From assembly GCA_017309275.1 (NCBI GenBank), contig JAFKLT010000074.1:1-43896 (forward strand): a DNA stretch of 43,896 bases, given 5' to 3'. Below the pieces are notes generated by a model. The model worked only from the letters and a program-made list of their open reading frames with translations, ran no database searches and was not told the origin of the DNA. Numbering within the stretch: the first letter of the stretch is position 1; the number at the start of each line of letters is the position of its first letter. Positions 1 to 7,071 of the stretch are shown here, one piece after another. Source of the stretch: Sphingomonadales bacterium. Its GTDB lineage: Bacteria > Pseudomonadota > Alphaproteobacteria > Sphingomonadales > Sphingomonadaceae. A program made the position numbers and the translations under genes.

Positions 1-222
1 CGATGGCTCACATCGACTTCTGGCCCTCGCCGAGAGCGGGGGGTGAATGGGCAAATGGGGCCGATCGGGGGGGAGGGGGATCGCCCGCCCTGCACAAGCC
101 GCAGGCGCGGAAGGGTGGGGAGACCGCCCCGATCGCCAAGCGGAGCGCGCCCGCGCGGAGACGGTCCAGCCCTTGTCCAGAGGGGGGCGGCGCCCCCTTC
201 ATCCCAAGCGCCGCTAAAGCGG
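1..222. repeat. Left terminal inverted repeat
   Basis: The first ~222 bases reappear in reverse complement at the right end of the window. Bases 1-149 match the right end without a mismatch by eye; a few substitutions and a 1-base indel follow, up to about base 222. The extreme tip CGATGGCTCACATCG is itself a small dyad (CGATG, five bases, CATCG). The repeat is very GC rich and contains a GGGGGCGGCGCCCCC-type palindrome around 181-201. Open frames here look like compositional artefacts with no recognisable protein. It could be a telomere-like end of a linear plasmid or an inverted repeat at which an assembly stopped. Confidence 0.95.
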
Positions 223-258
223 CGCTCGAATAACGTGGTTGGCCGCCCCCTAGCGCAA

Positions 259-522
259 TTAGCGCAACTGGCTGTCCTTGCTGCCCCGGCGATTGATGCC
301 GGTGAAGGTCGGGCGCTTATCGCGTTCGCTTTGACAGGCGACACAGGTTCTTACGCCGGGTATGGCCGTGCGGCGTTTCGCCGGGATTTCGTCGCCGCAC
401 ACCTCGCAGTCGGTGCTACCCTCGCCGGAAGGCAGACGCGATCGGGCGGCGAAAACCGCGTCCATGATCGTTGCATCAATCTGGTCCTGCACCGCACTAT
501 CGGGTGCCCATCCATTTGCCAT
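259..522 (-). CDS. DksA/TraR-family C4 zinc-finger protein
   Basis: Predicted 87-residue protein. The frame stays open up to 636, but the ATG at 522 is preceded by a GAGGAG ribosome site and the family usually begins with a MA-G-W-A-like stretch, as here. A four-cysteine zinc finger, CEVC then 17 residues then CVAC, sits in the second half. Small TraR-type members of this family bind the RNA polymerase secondary channel and alter initiation without ppGpp. The length fits TraR rather than full-length DksA. A promoter with an FrmR-like operator lies just upstream (609-636), so the gene may belong to the formaldehyde regulon rather than to conjugation. The family call is firm; the exact role is not known. 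Confidence 0.85.
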   Translation of the reverse strand: MANGWAPDSAVQDQIDATIMDAVFAARSRLPSGEGSTDCEVCGDEIPAKRRTAIPGVRTCVACQSERDKRPTFTGINRRGSKDSQLR

Positions 523-608
523 CGCCACAAGCTCCTCGATTTTGACCTTGGGGGTCAGATAGTCGGGGGCGCATGGGCCAAGCACGCGACTATCCAGCAC
601 AGCACCCG

Positions 609-636
609 AATATAGGGTACTCCCTACCAGTATCAA
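609..636 (-). promoter_or_regulatory. Promoter with FrmR-like operator, reading toward the TraR-like gene
   Basis: On the minus strand TTGATA (plus 631-636) and TATATT (plus 609-614) are 16 bases apart. Between them lies TACTCCCTACCAGTATC (plus 618-634), a TACT/AGTA dyad with a C-rich centre. The same element, in the same position, occurs in front of cydA. It is assigned to FrmR by resemblance to the site in front of frmR and to CsoR/RcnR/FrmR-type operators; binding is inferred. Confidence 0.7.
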
Positions 637-649
637 GGAGTGTGCAAAT

Positions 650-1546
650 TTAGCTCAGGACAGATTTATGGGGTTCCAGTGGCGGGGGTAGATCCTCTTC
701 GCCAAGCAGCGACAACATATCCCGCTCGATTGTCCGCTTCATCGCATACAGCGGCAGACAGTTTGGCTCGACGCCGAACGGGTCTTCCAGCTCGTGACCC
801 AGCGCATCGAGGCCGAAAAAGGTATAGGCGGTGAGGAGCACCGGCAGGAGCGTCCACCAGTCGAGTGATCCTGCGAGCGCGAAGGGAAGCATCACGCAAA
901 AGATAAGTGCGGTGCGATGGAGCAGCAGAGAATAGGCGAACGGCACGGGCGTCGTGGATATCCGCTCACAAGCGCCCTGAACCTTGCCGAAGGATCGCAT
1001 GTCTTCTGCCACGACGGCATAGTGAATCGGCGTAATGACGCCAGTCTGCTTTAGCTCGAGCAGCCTGCGCCCCATACGATCGAGCACGAGGTTCGTGACG
1101 TTCGGGCTCTTTGTCGCCGGGCCGATATCGACCCACGGCGCAATGGCGGCGATTTCATCCTCGCCGCGAAGGCGTGCGGTGAGGCCGCAGGCAAAGCCAC
1201 ATATGCTATGGAGCAACGCGCGCCGATCCTCGTCAGGGAGAAGCGATGTCTCGCGCGCGAACGAACGGGCCGAGATAATTAGCTCGCCCCAAAGCTGCCG
1301 CCCCTCCCACCATCGCGCATAGCAGGCATTGTTGCGGAAGCTCATGAAGATCGAGAGCGCGATACCGATCAGGGTGAAAGGGATCGTCGAAATCCGCGCG
1401 AAAATGCCGGGATGGGCTTGGGCGGCCAGGATGGCGATCACACTGACGACCGCGATCGCCGCCAGCCTCCGTGCGATGCGCGGCAGGATCGAGCCATGCA
1501 CGGTGAAAATGATATCTTGGAAGCTCGGTTGCGATCGAACGATCAT
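650..1546 (-). CDS. Bestrophin-like (YneE family) membrane channel
   Basis: 298 residues, the usual size of bacterial bestrophin/UPF0187 proteins. Hydrophobic segments lie near residues 25-45, 55-70, 205-225 and 228-245. Family landmarks are the N-terminal IVRSQPSF-like start, SFRNNACYARWWEGRQLWG after the second helix, and the C-terminal LGHELEDPFG box followed by a P-N-LPL motif. Bacterial homologues form pentameric inner-membrane ion channels; the ion is not predictable here. It is the last gene of a leftward run cydA-cydB-cydX-bestrophin and lies 67 bp beyond the small oxidase subunit. A strong stem-loop in that gap may lower its expression relative to the oxidase. Its link to formaldehyde stress is positional only. 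Confidence 0.88.
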   Translation of the reverse strand: MIVRSQPSFQDIIFTVHGSILPRIARRLAAIAVVSVIAILAAQAHPGIFARISTIPFTLIGIALSIFMSFRNNACYARWWEGRQLWGELIISARSFARETSLLPDEDRRALLHSICGFACGLTARLRGEDEIAAIAPWVDIGPATKSPNVTNLVLDRMGRRLLELKQTGVITPIHYAVVAEDMRSFGKVQGACERISTTPVPFAYSLLLHRTALIFCVMLPFALAGSLDWWTLLPVLLTAYTFFGLDALGHELEDPFGVEPNCLPLYAMKRTIERDMLSLLGEEDLPPPLEPHKSVLS

Positions 1547-1588
1547 ATTCCGTGGAATGTCCTTCGCCTGTTTGCCAGCATTTCCATC

Positions 1589-1612
1589 GGCAGCTCGTCG
1601 AAACGAGCTGCC
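1589..1612 (-). terminator. Stem-loop between cydX-like gene and bestrophin gene
   Basis: A perfect 10-bp stem (GGCAGCTCGT / ACGAGCTGCC) with a four-base CGAA loop begins right after the cydX-like stop codon. There is no U-run, so it is a weak terminator at best, or an mRNA stability or attenuation structure separating the oxidase genes from the bestrophin gene. Confidence 0.5.
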
Positions 1613-1613
1613 G

Positions 1614-1730
1614 TCAGGGTTTGAGGATGAAGCGAATGACCTGCGCGACAGCCCCCAGCGCCAAAACGCTGGCCGCCCAGATTAAGACCATCCAGGCGAG
1701 CCGTCGACCGAGAGGTTTAGGCTCGTCCAT
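1614..1730 (-). CDS. Small cytochrome bd-associated membrane protein (DUF2474/CydX-like)
   Basis: A 38-residue ORF whose ATG overlaps the cydB stop codon (TGATG). It starts MDEPKPLGRRLAWMVLIWAA, continues with one hydrophobic helix (about residues 12-32) and ends in a basic tail RFILKP. This matches the tiny single-helix proteins (DUF2474, CydX/YbgT-like) that follow cydAB in many genomes and stabilise the haem-containing oxidase. Overlap with cydB implies translational coupling and a fixed ratio of subunits. Assignment rests on length, topology and context, because the protein is too short for more. Confidence 0.8.
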   Translation of the reverse strand: MDEPKPLGRRLAWMVLIWAASVLALGAVAQVIRFILKP

Positions 1731-2740
1731 CAATGATACCCATGCGTGCCGACCTTACCGCGGAACACCCAATAGGCCCACGCGGTATAGCCGAGAATGA
1801 TCGGAATGATGACGGCCGCACCCGCCAGCATGAAGAGCTGGCTTTGCGGGGGAGCGGCTGCATCCCAGATCGTGACGGCGCGGGGAACAACATAGGGGTA
1901 GATACTGATCCCCAGCCCAACGAAACCGAGAAAGAACAGGCCAAGCGCCATAATGAAGGGCAGGCGCTCCGCGCCGCGCTTCAGGCTCCAGAAGAAGGTT
2001 GCAGCGCAGATCGCCACCAGCAGAGGAACCTGCGCGGTGAGAAGCACGCCGGGCATCGCAAACCAGCGTCGCCAATAGTCATAGGTCAGGAACGGCGTCG
2101 CCGCACTGACGGCGAAAAGCGCGAGTAGCGTCGCCCCGCCGAGCCAAAATGCCAGTCGACGGGCGCGTTCCTGGCCCGGCCCTTCGGTTTTCCAGACCAG
2201 CCAGGCCGCGCCTAGAAGCGCATATCCGATCACGACTGCCGCGCCGGTCAAGAGGCTGAACGCGCTCAACCAATCCAGCCATCCCCCTGCATAGGCATCG
2301 GCCTCGACCCGCACGCCTTGCAGGATCGCGCCCAGCGTGATCCCCTGCGAGAACGCCGCGAGAACGGACCCAAAGCTGAAGGCGACATCCCAGAAGGGAC
2401 GATGGCGCGGATCTCGCCAGCGAAACTCGAATGCGACCCCGCGAAACACGAGACCGAGCAACATCGCGATGATGAGCGGGTAGGTCGCGGGAAGGATGAT
2501 GGCGTAGGCAAGAGGAAAGGCCGCGAAGAGACCGCCTCCGCCCAGCACGAGCCATGTTTCATTGCCATCCCAGACCGGCGCGATCGAGTTCATTGCCTGA
2601 TCGCGCTCTCCTCCGACCGAAAGGTTCGGAAAGAGGATGCCGATCCCCAGATCGAACCCGTCCATCACGACATAGGCGAAGACAGCAAAGCCGATGATAC
2701 CGGCCCAGATTATGGTGAGATCGAGGTGCTCCACGTTCAT
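1730..2740 (-). CDS. cydB: Cytochrome bd ubiquinol oxidase subunit II
   Basis: 336 residues with about eight to nine hydrophobic helices. Family markers are the N-terminal IWAGIIGFAVFAYVVMDGFDLG segment, the following SIAPVWDGNETWLVLGGGGLFAAFP box and a C-terminal ML-A-A-IPIILGYT-W-YWVF helix. CydB packs against CydA and scaffolds the quinol-oxidising, proton-motive oxidase in the inner membrane. The start overlaps the cydA stop by 4 bp and the stop overlaps the small subunit gene, so all three are translationally coupled. Length and sequence resemble the cyanide-insensitive (CioB) type common in alpha- and gammaproteobacteria. Confidence 0.97.
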   Translation of the reverse strand: MNVEHLDLTIIWAGIIGFAVFAYVVMDGFDLGIGILFPNLSVGGERDQAMNSIAPVWDGNETWLVLGGGGLFAAFPLAYAIILPATYPLIIAMLLGLVFRGVAFEFRWRDPRHRPFWDVAFSFGSVLAAFSQGITLGAILQGVRVEADAYAGGWLDWLSAFSLLTGAAVVIGYALLGAAWLVWKTEGPGQERARRLAFWLGGATLLALFAVSAATPFLTYDYWRRWFAMPGVLLTAQVPLLVAICAATFFWSLKRGAERLPFIMALGLFFLGFVGLGISIYPYVVPRAVTIWDAAAPPQSQLFMLAGAAVIIPIILGYTAWAYWVFRGKVGTHGYH

Positions 2741-4155
2741 GCCTCCCGTCCGGTTGATGCCACGACGCCGCTTGCCGGCGTGATGCCCGCCGCGCGTTGC
2801 GGCACCTTGGACGGTTCCGGTTCACCGGCTGCGGGCGGCTTTGCCATCATCCGGAGCAAATAATAGGTGCCGGCCCCGAACGCGCCGAAATAGACGAGGA
2901 TGAAAGCGACGAGGGACGCCGCGACAGCCGGAGCGGCCAGGGGGGAGTGGGACTCCGCGGTTCGCAGCAGGCCGTATACGGTGAAGGGCTGTCGGCCTAC
3001 TTCCGTCGTCACCCATCCTGCTATGACCGCGACAAAGCCTGACGGACCAAGCGCGAGAGCGGCGCGGTGCAGCCAGCGCCAGTCATAGAGCTTGCCGCGC
3101 CAGCGGGCGAGCAGGCTCCAGAGGCCCAACCCAAGCATGGCGAGGCCCATCGCCACCATGATCCGAAACGACCAGAAGACGATCGGCGTGGGCGGCCAGC
3201 GATCGCGCGGGAAGTCGTTGAGGCCGGGGAGGGGCGCTTTGGGATCGTGCTTGAGGATCAGCGATCCCAGATAGGGGATTTCGATCTTGCCGTGGACCAC
3301 CGCATCCTTGTTGCTCGGGAGGCCGAAAAGGATGAGCGAAGCGCCCTCGGGGCTGGCCTCATAATGACCTTCCATCGCGAGAACTTTTGTCGGCTGATGC
3401 TCAAGCGTGTTGAGGCCGTGCTGATCGCCCGCGAGAATCTGGATCGGCGCCACAAGCGCCGCCATCCACATCGCCATGGAGAACATCTTGCGCGCGCCGG
3501 GATTCGCGCGGTCGCGCAGAAGGTGCCATGCTCCTACGGCCCCGACGACCATTGCCGTGGTCAGGTAGGCGCCGATGACGGTATGGACGAGGCGATAGGG
3601 AAAGCTCGCGTTGAAGATGATCGGAAGCCACGAACCTGCGGGCACGAACTGGCCCTTGGCATTGATCGCATAGCCTGCCGGCGTCTGCATCCAGCTATTC
3701 ACGGAAATGATCCAGGTCGCCGAGATGAGCGTCCCGACGGCGACCATGCAGGTCGCGAAAAAATGCGGGCCCCTGCCTACCTTGTTGATGCCGAACAGCA
3801 TCACGCCAAGGAAACCGGCTTCAAGGAAGAACGCGGTCAGAACCTCATAGGCCATGAGCGGGCCGATGACCGGACCGGCCTTGGCCGAAAATACCGACCA
3901 GTTCGTCCCGAACTGGTAGGACATCACCACGCCCGAGACCACACCCATGCCGAACGCGACGGCGAAGATCTTGAGCCAGTAGCGATAGAGGTTCGCATAC
4001 ACACCGCTGCCGGTCTTCAACCACAACCCTTCAAGCACCATGAGATAGCTTGCCGTGCCGATGGAGAAGGCCGGGAAGATGAAGTGGAATGAGACCGTGA
4101 ACGCGAATTGCGCCCGGGCCAGGATTACCGGATCGAGATTCTCAATCACCAACAT
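2737..4155 (-). CDS. cydA: Cytochrome bd ubiquinol oxidase subunit I
   Basis: 472 residues, a multi-helix haem protein that oxidises quinol and reduces oxygen. Visible landmarks: the N-terminal LARAQFAFTVSFHFIFP helix with the conserved histidine of the haem site, the segment SYQFGTNW, the quinol-loop region between about residues 245 and 320, and GWVTTEVGRQPF near residue 380. The short Q-loop and overall size suit the cyanide-insensitive (Cio) branch. The gene diverges from frmR and its promoter carries an FrmR-like operator with about 120 nt of leader. Placing a high-affinity, inhibitor-resistant terminal oxidase under formaldehyde control is plausible if formaldehyde harms the main respiratory chain; that is inference. 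Confidence 0.97.
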   Translation of the reverse strand: MLVIENLDPVILARAQFAFTVSFHFIFPAFSIGTASYLMVLEGLWLKTGSGVYANLYRYWLKIFAVAFGMGVVSGVVMSYQFGTNWSVFSAKAGPVIGPLMAYEVLTAFFLEAGFLGVMLFGINKVGRGPHFFATCMVAVGTLISATWIISVNSWMQTPAGYAINAKGQFVPAGSWLPIIFNASFPYRLVHTVIGAYLTTAMVVGAVGAWHLLRDRANPGARKMFSMAMWMAALVAPIQILAGDQHGLNTLEHQPTKVLAMEGHYEASPEGASLILFGLPSNKDAVVHGKIEIPYLGSLILKHDPKAPLPGLNDFPRDRWPPTPIVFWSFRIMVAMGLAMLGLGLWSLLARWRGKLYDWRWLHRAALALGPSGFVAVIAGWVTTEVGRQPFTVYGLLRTAESHSPLAAPAVAASLVAFILVYFGAFGAGTYYLLRMMAKPPAAGEPEPSKVPQRAAGITPASGVVASTGREA

Positions 4156-4281
4156 TCCTCCCTGTTTTGTCCCGCCGATGTTCGTCCGATTGTCCTCTGC
4201 AGAGGCTTTGCGATTCGAACACAGGGCTTGGGGGCCGGACGCGCGCCATTTCCTTTGGTGCAGCGATCCGATCGGGCCGGC

Positions 4282-4309
4282 AATATATCATACTCCCCAC
4301 CAGTATCAA
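4282..4309 (-). promoter_or_regulatory. cydA promoter with FrmR-like operator
   Basis: On the minus strand TTGATA (plus 4304-4309) and TATATT (plus 4282-4287) are 16 bases apart. The spacer holds TACTCCCCACCAGTATC (plus 4291-4307), almost identical to the element at 618-634. The cydA start lies about 120 bases downstream. An operator between the -35 and -10 boxes would block polymerase binding when occupied. Confidence 0.75.
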
Positions 4310-4421
4310 GGGGGTAGGAACCCAGGTCTGGCGTTCGATGTTTCTGGAGGCGTAGGGGAAGGTTCAGGCTCGCTTCGGCCGAAATTTGAGGTGTCAGCGC
4401 GGCGCAAGGCACAGGATAGGG

Positions 4422-4449
4422 TTGAAACTCCCCCCCTGTATAGTATGTG
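4422..4449 (+). promoter_or_regulatory. frmR promoter/operator
   Basis: TTGAAA (4422-4427) and a weak TATGTG (4444-4449) flank a C-tract followed by TGTATAGTAT (4429-4446). A C-tract next to TATAGTAT is the pattern known for FrmR/RcnR/CsoR-type operators, and this is the expected site of autorepression. It lies 25 bases before the frmR start, leaving a very short leader. The -10 assignment is tentative. Confidence 0.65.
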
Positions 4450-4473
4450 CATATCAACAGTCAGGAAAGCGCG

Positions 4474-4764
4474 ATGCCACATTCACCAGAAGAGAAGAAG
4501 CGGGCCATAACACGCCTGCGTCGCATCAAGGGGCAGGCGGAAGCGCTTGAACGCGCGATCGAGGCCGGAACGGATTGCGCCCCTTTGCTCCAACAGATTG
4601 TGGCGATGCGGGGCGCCACCAACGGGTTGATGGCAGAAGTGATGGAAGGCCATCTCCGTGAGACCTTCGGCCCCGCCAACGGCGCGCATGGGGAAAATGG
4701 AGCCAGCCCATTCGACGACGACATGGAGGGTATAATGCGGATATTGCGAACCTATCTTAAGTAG
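4474..4764 (+). CDS. frmR: Formaldehyde-responsive transcriptional repressor FrmR
   Basis: 96 residues of the CsoR/RcnR/FrmR all-helical family. The sequence closely follows E. coli FrmR (MP-S-PEEKK, ITRLRRIKGQ, RGATNGLMAEV, HLRETF). The ATG at 4474 is chosen over an upstream in-frame one because it yields the characteristic N-terminal Met-Pro and has an AGGAAAG ribosome site. Pro2 and Cys35 are both present; in E. coli FrmR formaldehyde cross-links these two residues on neighbouring subunits, which releases DNA. His60 is also present. It is divergent from the cytochrome bd operon and probably controls that operon, itself, adhC and the TraR-like gene through related operators. Confidence 0.95.
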   Translation: MPHSPEEKKRAITRLRRIKGQAEALERAIEAGTDCAPLLQQIVAMRGATNGLMAEVMEGHLRETFGPANGAHGENGASPFDDDMEGIMRILRTYLK

Positions 4765-4869
4765 GTCTTAGAAACCGCAGTACCTGTATATAGATTTATA
4801 AGAACAATTTTTTACCGATCGGCAATATAATGACGGTGCGCCCAATTTTCGCGTGGTACGACTTATGGG

Positions 4870-4939
4870 TTGGTATTTTCATAGATCGCCCTAAGCGGCG
4901 TATCTACATTTTTCCAGTTCCATGCTTTGGTATTTTCAT
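4870..4939. repeat. Direct repeat upstream of the LysR gene
   Basis: TTGGTATTTTCAT occurs at 4870-4882 and again at 4927-4939, 57 bases apart, inside the AT-rich 265-bp gap between frmR and lysR. Its position suggests regulatory sites, perhaps for the LysR protein itself. No gene is visible in this gap. Confidence 0.6.
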
Positions 4940-5029
4940 TCAGCTTCGCGTGCCACCGGCATCATAACTTGATTGCGGGACTGCAATTTGTGGTTCCACT
5001 GGAAAATCGCAACTGGATGAGAACACGTT

Positions 5030-5950
5030 ATGATCGTCAAGAATTTCGGATATCTGATTGCGCTCGATCAGGAAGGCCATTTCGGTAGGGCAGCCAAGAG
5101 CTGCAACGTGTCGCAGCCCACGCTTTCCGCCGGCATCAAGCAGCTCGAACAGGACTTGGGTGTGGAGATCGTGCGGCATGGCCGGCGTTATGACGGACTC
5201 ACATCGGAAGGTGAGACTGTGCTGGCCTGGGCGAAGAAGATCGAGAGCAACTGCGAGGGGCTGGAGCGCGACCTTTCGGCCCAGAAACGTGGGCTGGAAG
5301 GTCAAATTCGCCTGGGCGTGCTGTCGGCCACGTCGATCATGGCATCGATCCTCAGCCTTGCCCTCGCTGAAAGGATGCCGCTCCTCGAACAGTGCATTTG
5401 CACAGCGCAAACCTCGTCGCTGACCAAAGCCTTGCTGACGCATGAAATGGACATGGCGCTGGTCTATCTCGAAGACATATCTGAGGAGGACTTTGACACG
5501 CACCTTCTCTACCGGGAGCGGATCGTCGTTTTCCAGGCATCCGGCGACCCGCTCCCGCGACAGGTTTCATGGGATCATGTCGCCGAGCTGCCTTTGTGCA
5601 TCTTGGACTGCGCGCTACCCAAAGCCGCGCGTTCTAGACTCGGGCACCGTGCCGCAAAGTCGATCAGGACCAACAATGTCGATGTTCTCGCTGCCCATAT
5701 CGCAAGTGGGCGATATGCCACCGTCCTTCCGCAATCTCTCGCAACCTATTTTGCTCGGATTTCCGACATTCGGGCGGTTGAAGTCGCAGGTGAGGGCGCA
5801 GATGCCGCTGTTGGATTGGCCATGCCCAGAAATGGGGTGAAATCGACACCCACAGCCGCGCTGTTCGAAATAGTCCGCGCACCCGAGACAATGGCCTCGA
5901 TAGAGGCCGCTCTGGACCTGTACCGCCAGTTCCAACCCGAAGGGGGCTGA
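5030..5950 (+). CDS. LysR-family transcriptional regulator
   Basis: 306 residues with the standard layout: an N-terminal winged HTH (about residues 1-60, containing GHFGRAAKSCNVSQPTLSAGIKQLEQDLG), a linker helix and a periplasmic-binding-protein-like effector domain. The N-terminus begins at the first helix, as in regulators of the OxyR/CbbR type. It stands between frmR and the divergent pair SDR/fdhA. The dyad at 6810-6844 is a candidate target, so it could control fdhA and the SDR gene. The inducer cannot be predicted. A stem-loop directly after the stop codon (5950-5983) separates it from the convergent SDR gene. Confidence 0.93.
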   Translation: MIVKNFGYLIALDQEGHFGRAAKSCNVSQPTLSAGIKQLEQDLGVEIVRHGRRYDGLTSEGETVLAWAKKIESNCEGLERDLSAQKRGLEGQIRLGVLSATSIMASILSLALAERMPLLEQCICTAQTSSLTKALLTHEMDMALVYLEDISEEDFDTHLLYRERIVVFQASGDPLPRQVSWDHVAELPLCILDCALPKAARSRLGHRAAKSIRTNNVDVLAAHIASGRYATVLPQSLATYFARISDIRAVEVAGEGADAAVGLAMPRNGVKSTPTAALFEIVRAPETMASIEAALDLYRQFQPEGG

Positions 5951-5983
5951 CCGTTCATGCCGTGCTATCGCAGCATGAACGGT
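5950..5983. terminator. Bidirectional stem-loop between lysR and SDR genes
   Basis: ACCGTTCATGC (5950-5960) pairs with GCATGAACGGT (5973-5983) around a 12-base loop, exactly between two convergent genes. It lacks a clear U-run on either side, but the position suits a shared terminator. Confidence 0.6.
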
Positions 5984-5994
5984 CGCGCGACCCA

Positions 5995-6669
5995 CTATTC
6001 GACGTAGATCATTTTCTTGGTCATCCCGCCGTCGACCACAAGCGTTTGCCCGGTAACAAAGCCGGCGGACGCCAGATATAGCACGGCCTCGGCAATGTCC
6101 TGGGGGCGACCGACCCGGCCAACCGGATGCTGCGCCTCGTCCTCGGCGCGCAGATTCGTGTCATTGGTGATCCAACCAGGTGCGATTGTATTGACCCGGA
6201 TTTTGGCGCCAAGTTGCACCGCCAGCGCCTGCGCGAGTGCCACCATGCCACCTTTCGCAGCGGCATAGGCAAAGTCGATGCCTTGGGACATCAACGCGCG
6301 GGTGGAAGCCATCATGACAATCGAACTGCCATCGGTGAGCAGGGGCAATGCCGCTCGCGACATCAGAAAGGCCCCGGTCAGATGGCTGCCAATGGTGCTG
6401 TTCCACTGGTCGAGCGAGGTGTCACCGAGCTGCATGAATGTGTCGTAAACAAGCCCACCATTGTTGACGAGCAAGTCCAGTCGATCCCAGCCAAGGGCAC
6501 GAAAAGCCTCGGCTACGGACTCTTCGCTGGCAAGATCGCAATGGATCTGTTGACCGATCGCTCCTTCCTTCAAATCGAAGGATGCCACCTCCCAACCTTC
6601 ATCCAATAAGGCGGAACATATAGCCTGACCGATTAGCCCCGATCCTCCTGTTACAATAGCGCGTTTCAT
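5995..6669 (-). CDS. Short-chain dehydrogenase/reductase
   Basis: 224 residues, a classical SDR. The cofactor motif TGGSGLIG is at the N-terminus, NNGG replaces the usual NNAG near residue 70, the catalytic serine is in ASTRA, and the catalytic Tyr-Lys pair is in YAAAK. The C-terminal GQTLVVDGG box is typical. A substrate cannot be assigned. It lies convergent to lysR and divergent from fdhA with a 402-bp gap, so it may share regulation with fdhA. An aldehyde or alcohol substrate would suit the context, but that is only contextual. Confidence 0.93.
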   Translation of the reverse strand: MKRAIVTGGSGLIGQAICSALLDEGWEVASFDLKEGAIGQQIHCDLASEESVAEAFRALGWDRLDLLVNNGGLVYDTFMQLGDTSLDQWNSTIGSHLTGAFLMSRAALPLLTDGSSIVMMASTRALMSQGIDFAYAAAKGGMVALAQALAVQLGAKIRVNTIAPGWITNDTNLRAEDEAQHPVGRVGRPQDIAEAVLYLASAGFVTGQTLVVDGGMTKKMIYVE

Positions 6670-6809
6670 AAGAACTCCTTTCTGTCAGAGGATGATAGAG
6701 AGACCGGCACCATTGCGCCAACACAACTCAAGTCCAGAGAACGGGCGCATAGGGCGTCACCCTGATAGACTTCAACTGCGCCTTGTCTTCCAGAAACATT
6801 ATGCTTGCT

Positions 6810-6844
6810 GCAATGGAATATGATATATCATCTTGTTGCATTGC
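6810..6844. promoter_or_regulatory. Dyad operator candidate between SDR and fdhA
   Basis: A perfect 12-base palindrome ATGATATATCAT (6820-6831) is flanked by the inverted pair GCAATG (6810-6815) and CATTGC (6839-6844). It is central to the 402-bp divergent gap 6670-7071, which otherwise holds no gene. The nested symmetry suggests a regulator site, possibly for the nearby LysR protein. It does not resemble the FrmR-type operator. Confidence 0.55.
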
Positions 6845-7071
6845 GGCAGTCATTCTCCTGTAGCTTGGTCATAGGAATTTCCGATCTTGGGATAGAATCT
6901 TCGAGTTTGCTCCGAAGGAGAAGCGCCGCCATTCTGCCAAGACGGTAATGATGAGACTGGCAACGACACTACTATGCTGCGCTGAATTAATTCGGTGCGG
7001 CATGTTGATCCGTGTCAAGTCCTACTCTCGTCAATACTTGGGGGGGCGTGAAAAAACGCAGGAGATATCTG

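Noticed and set aside
1-258. Open frames in the left terminal repeat, and their mirror images at the right end
   Set aside because: Very high GC with no stop codons on several frames at once; no recognisable protein, no ribosome site, and the same frames appear only because the ends are repeats.
1589-1612. Rho-independent terminator after the cydX-like gene as a definite transcription stop
   Set aside because: Perfect stem but no U-run, so it is listed only as a stem-loop of uncertain effect.
3067-4092. Long frames opposite cydA, adhC, virB4 and others (up to ~450 codons)
   Set aside because: They are antisense shadows of well-identified genes in GC-rich DNA and resemble no family.
6959-6982. 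Possible sigma-54 promoter before fdhA
   Set aside because: TGGCA is present but the GG-to-GC spacing does not fit the -24/-12 rule.
7021-7048. Possible FrmR-type operator before fdhA (TACTCTCGTCAATACTTGGGG)
   Set aside because: It has TACT and a G-tract but not the AGTA partner arm or the promoter spacing seen at the other sites.
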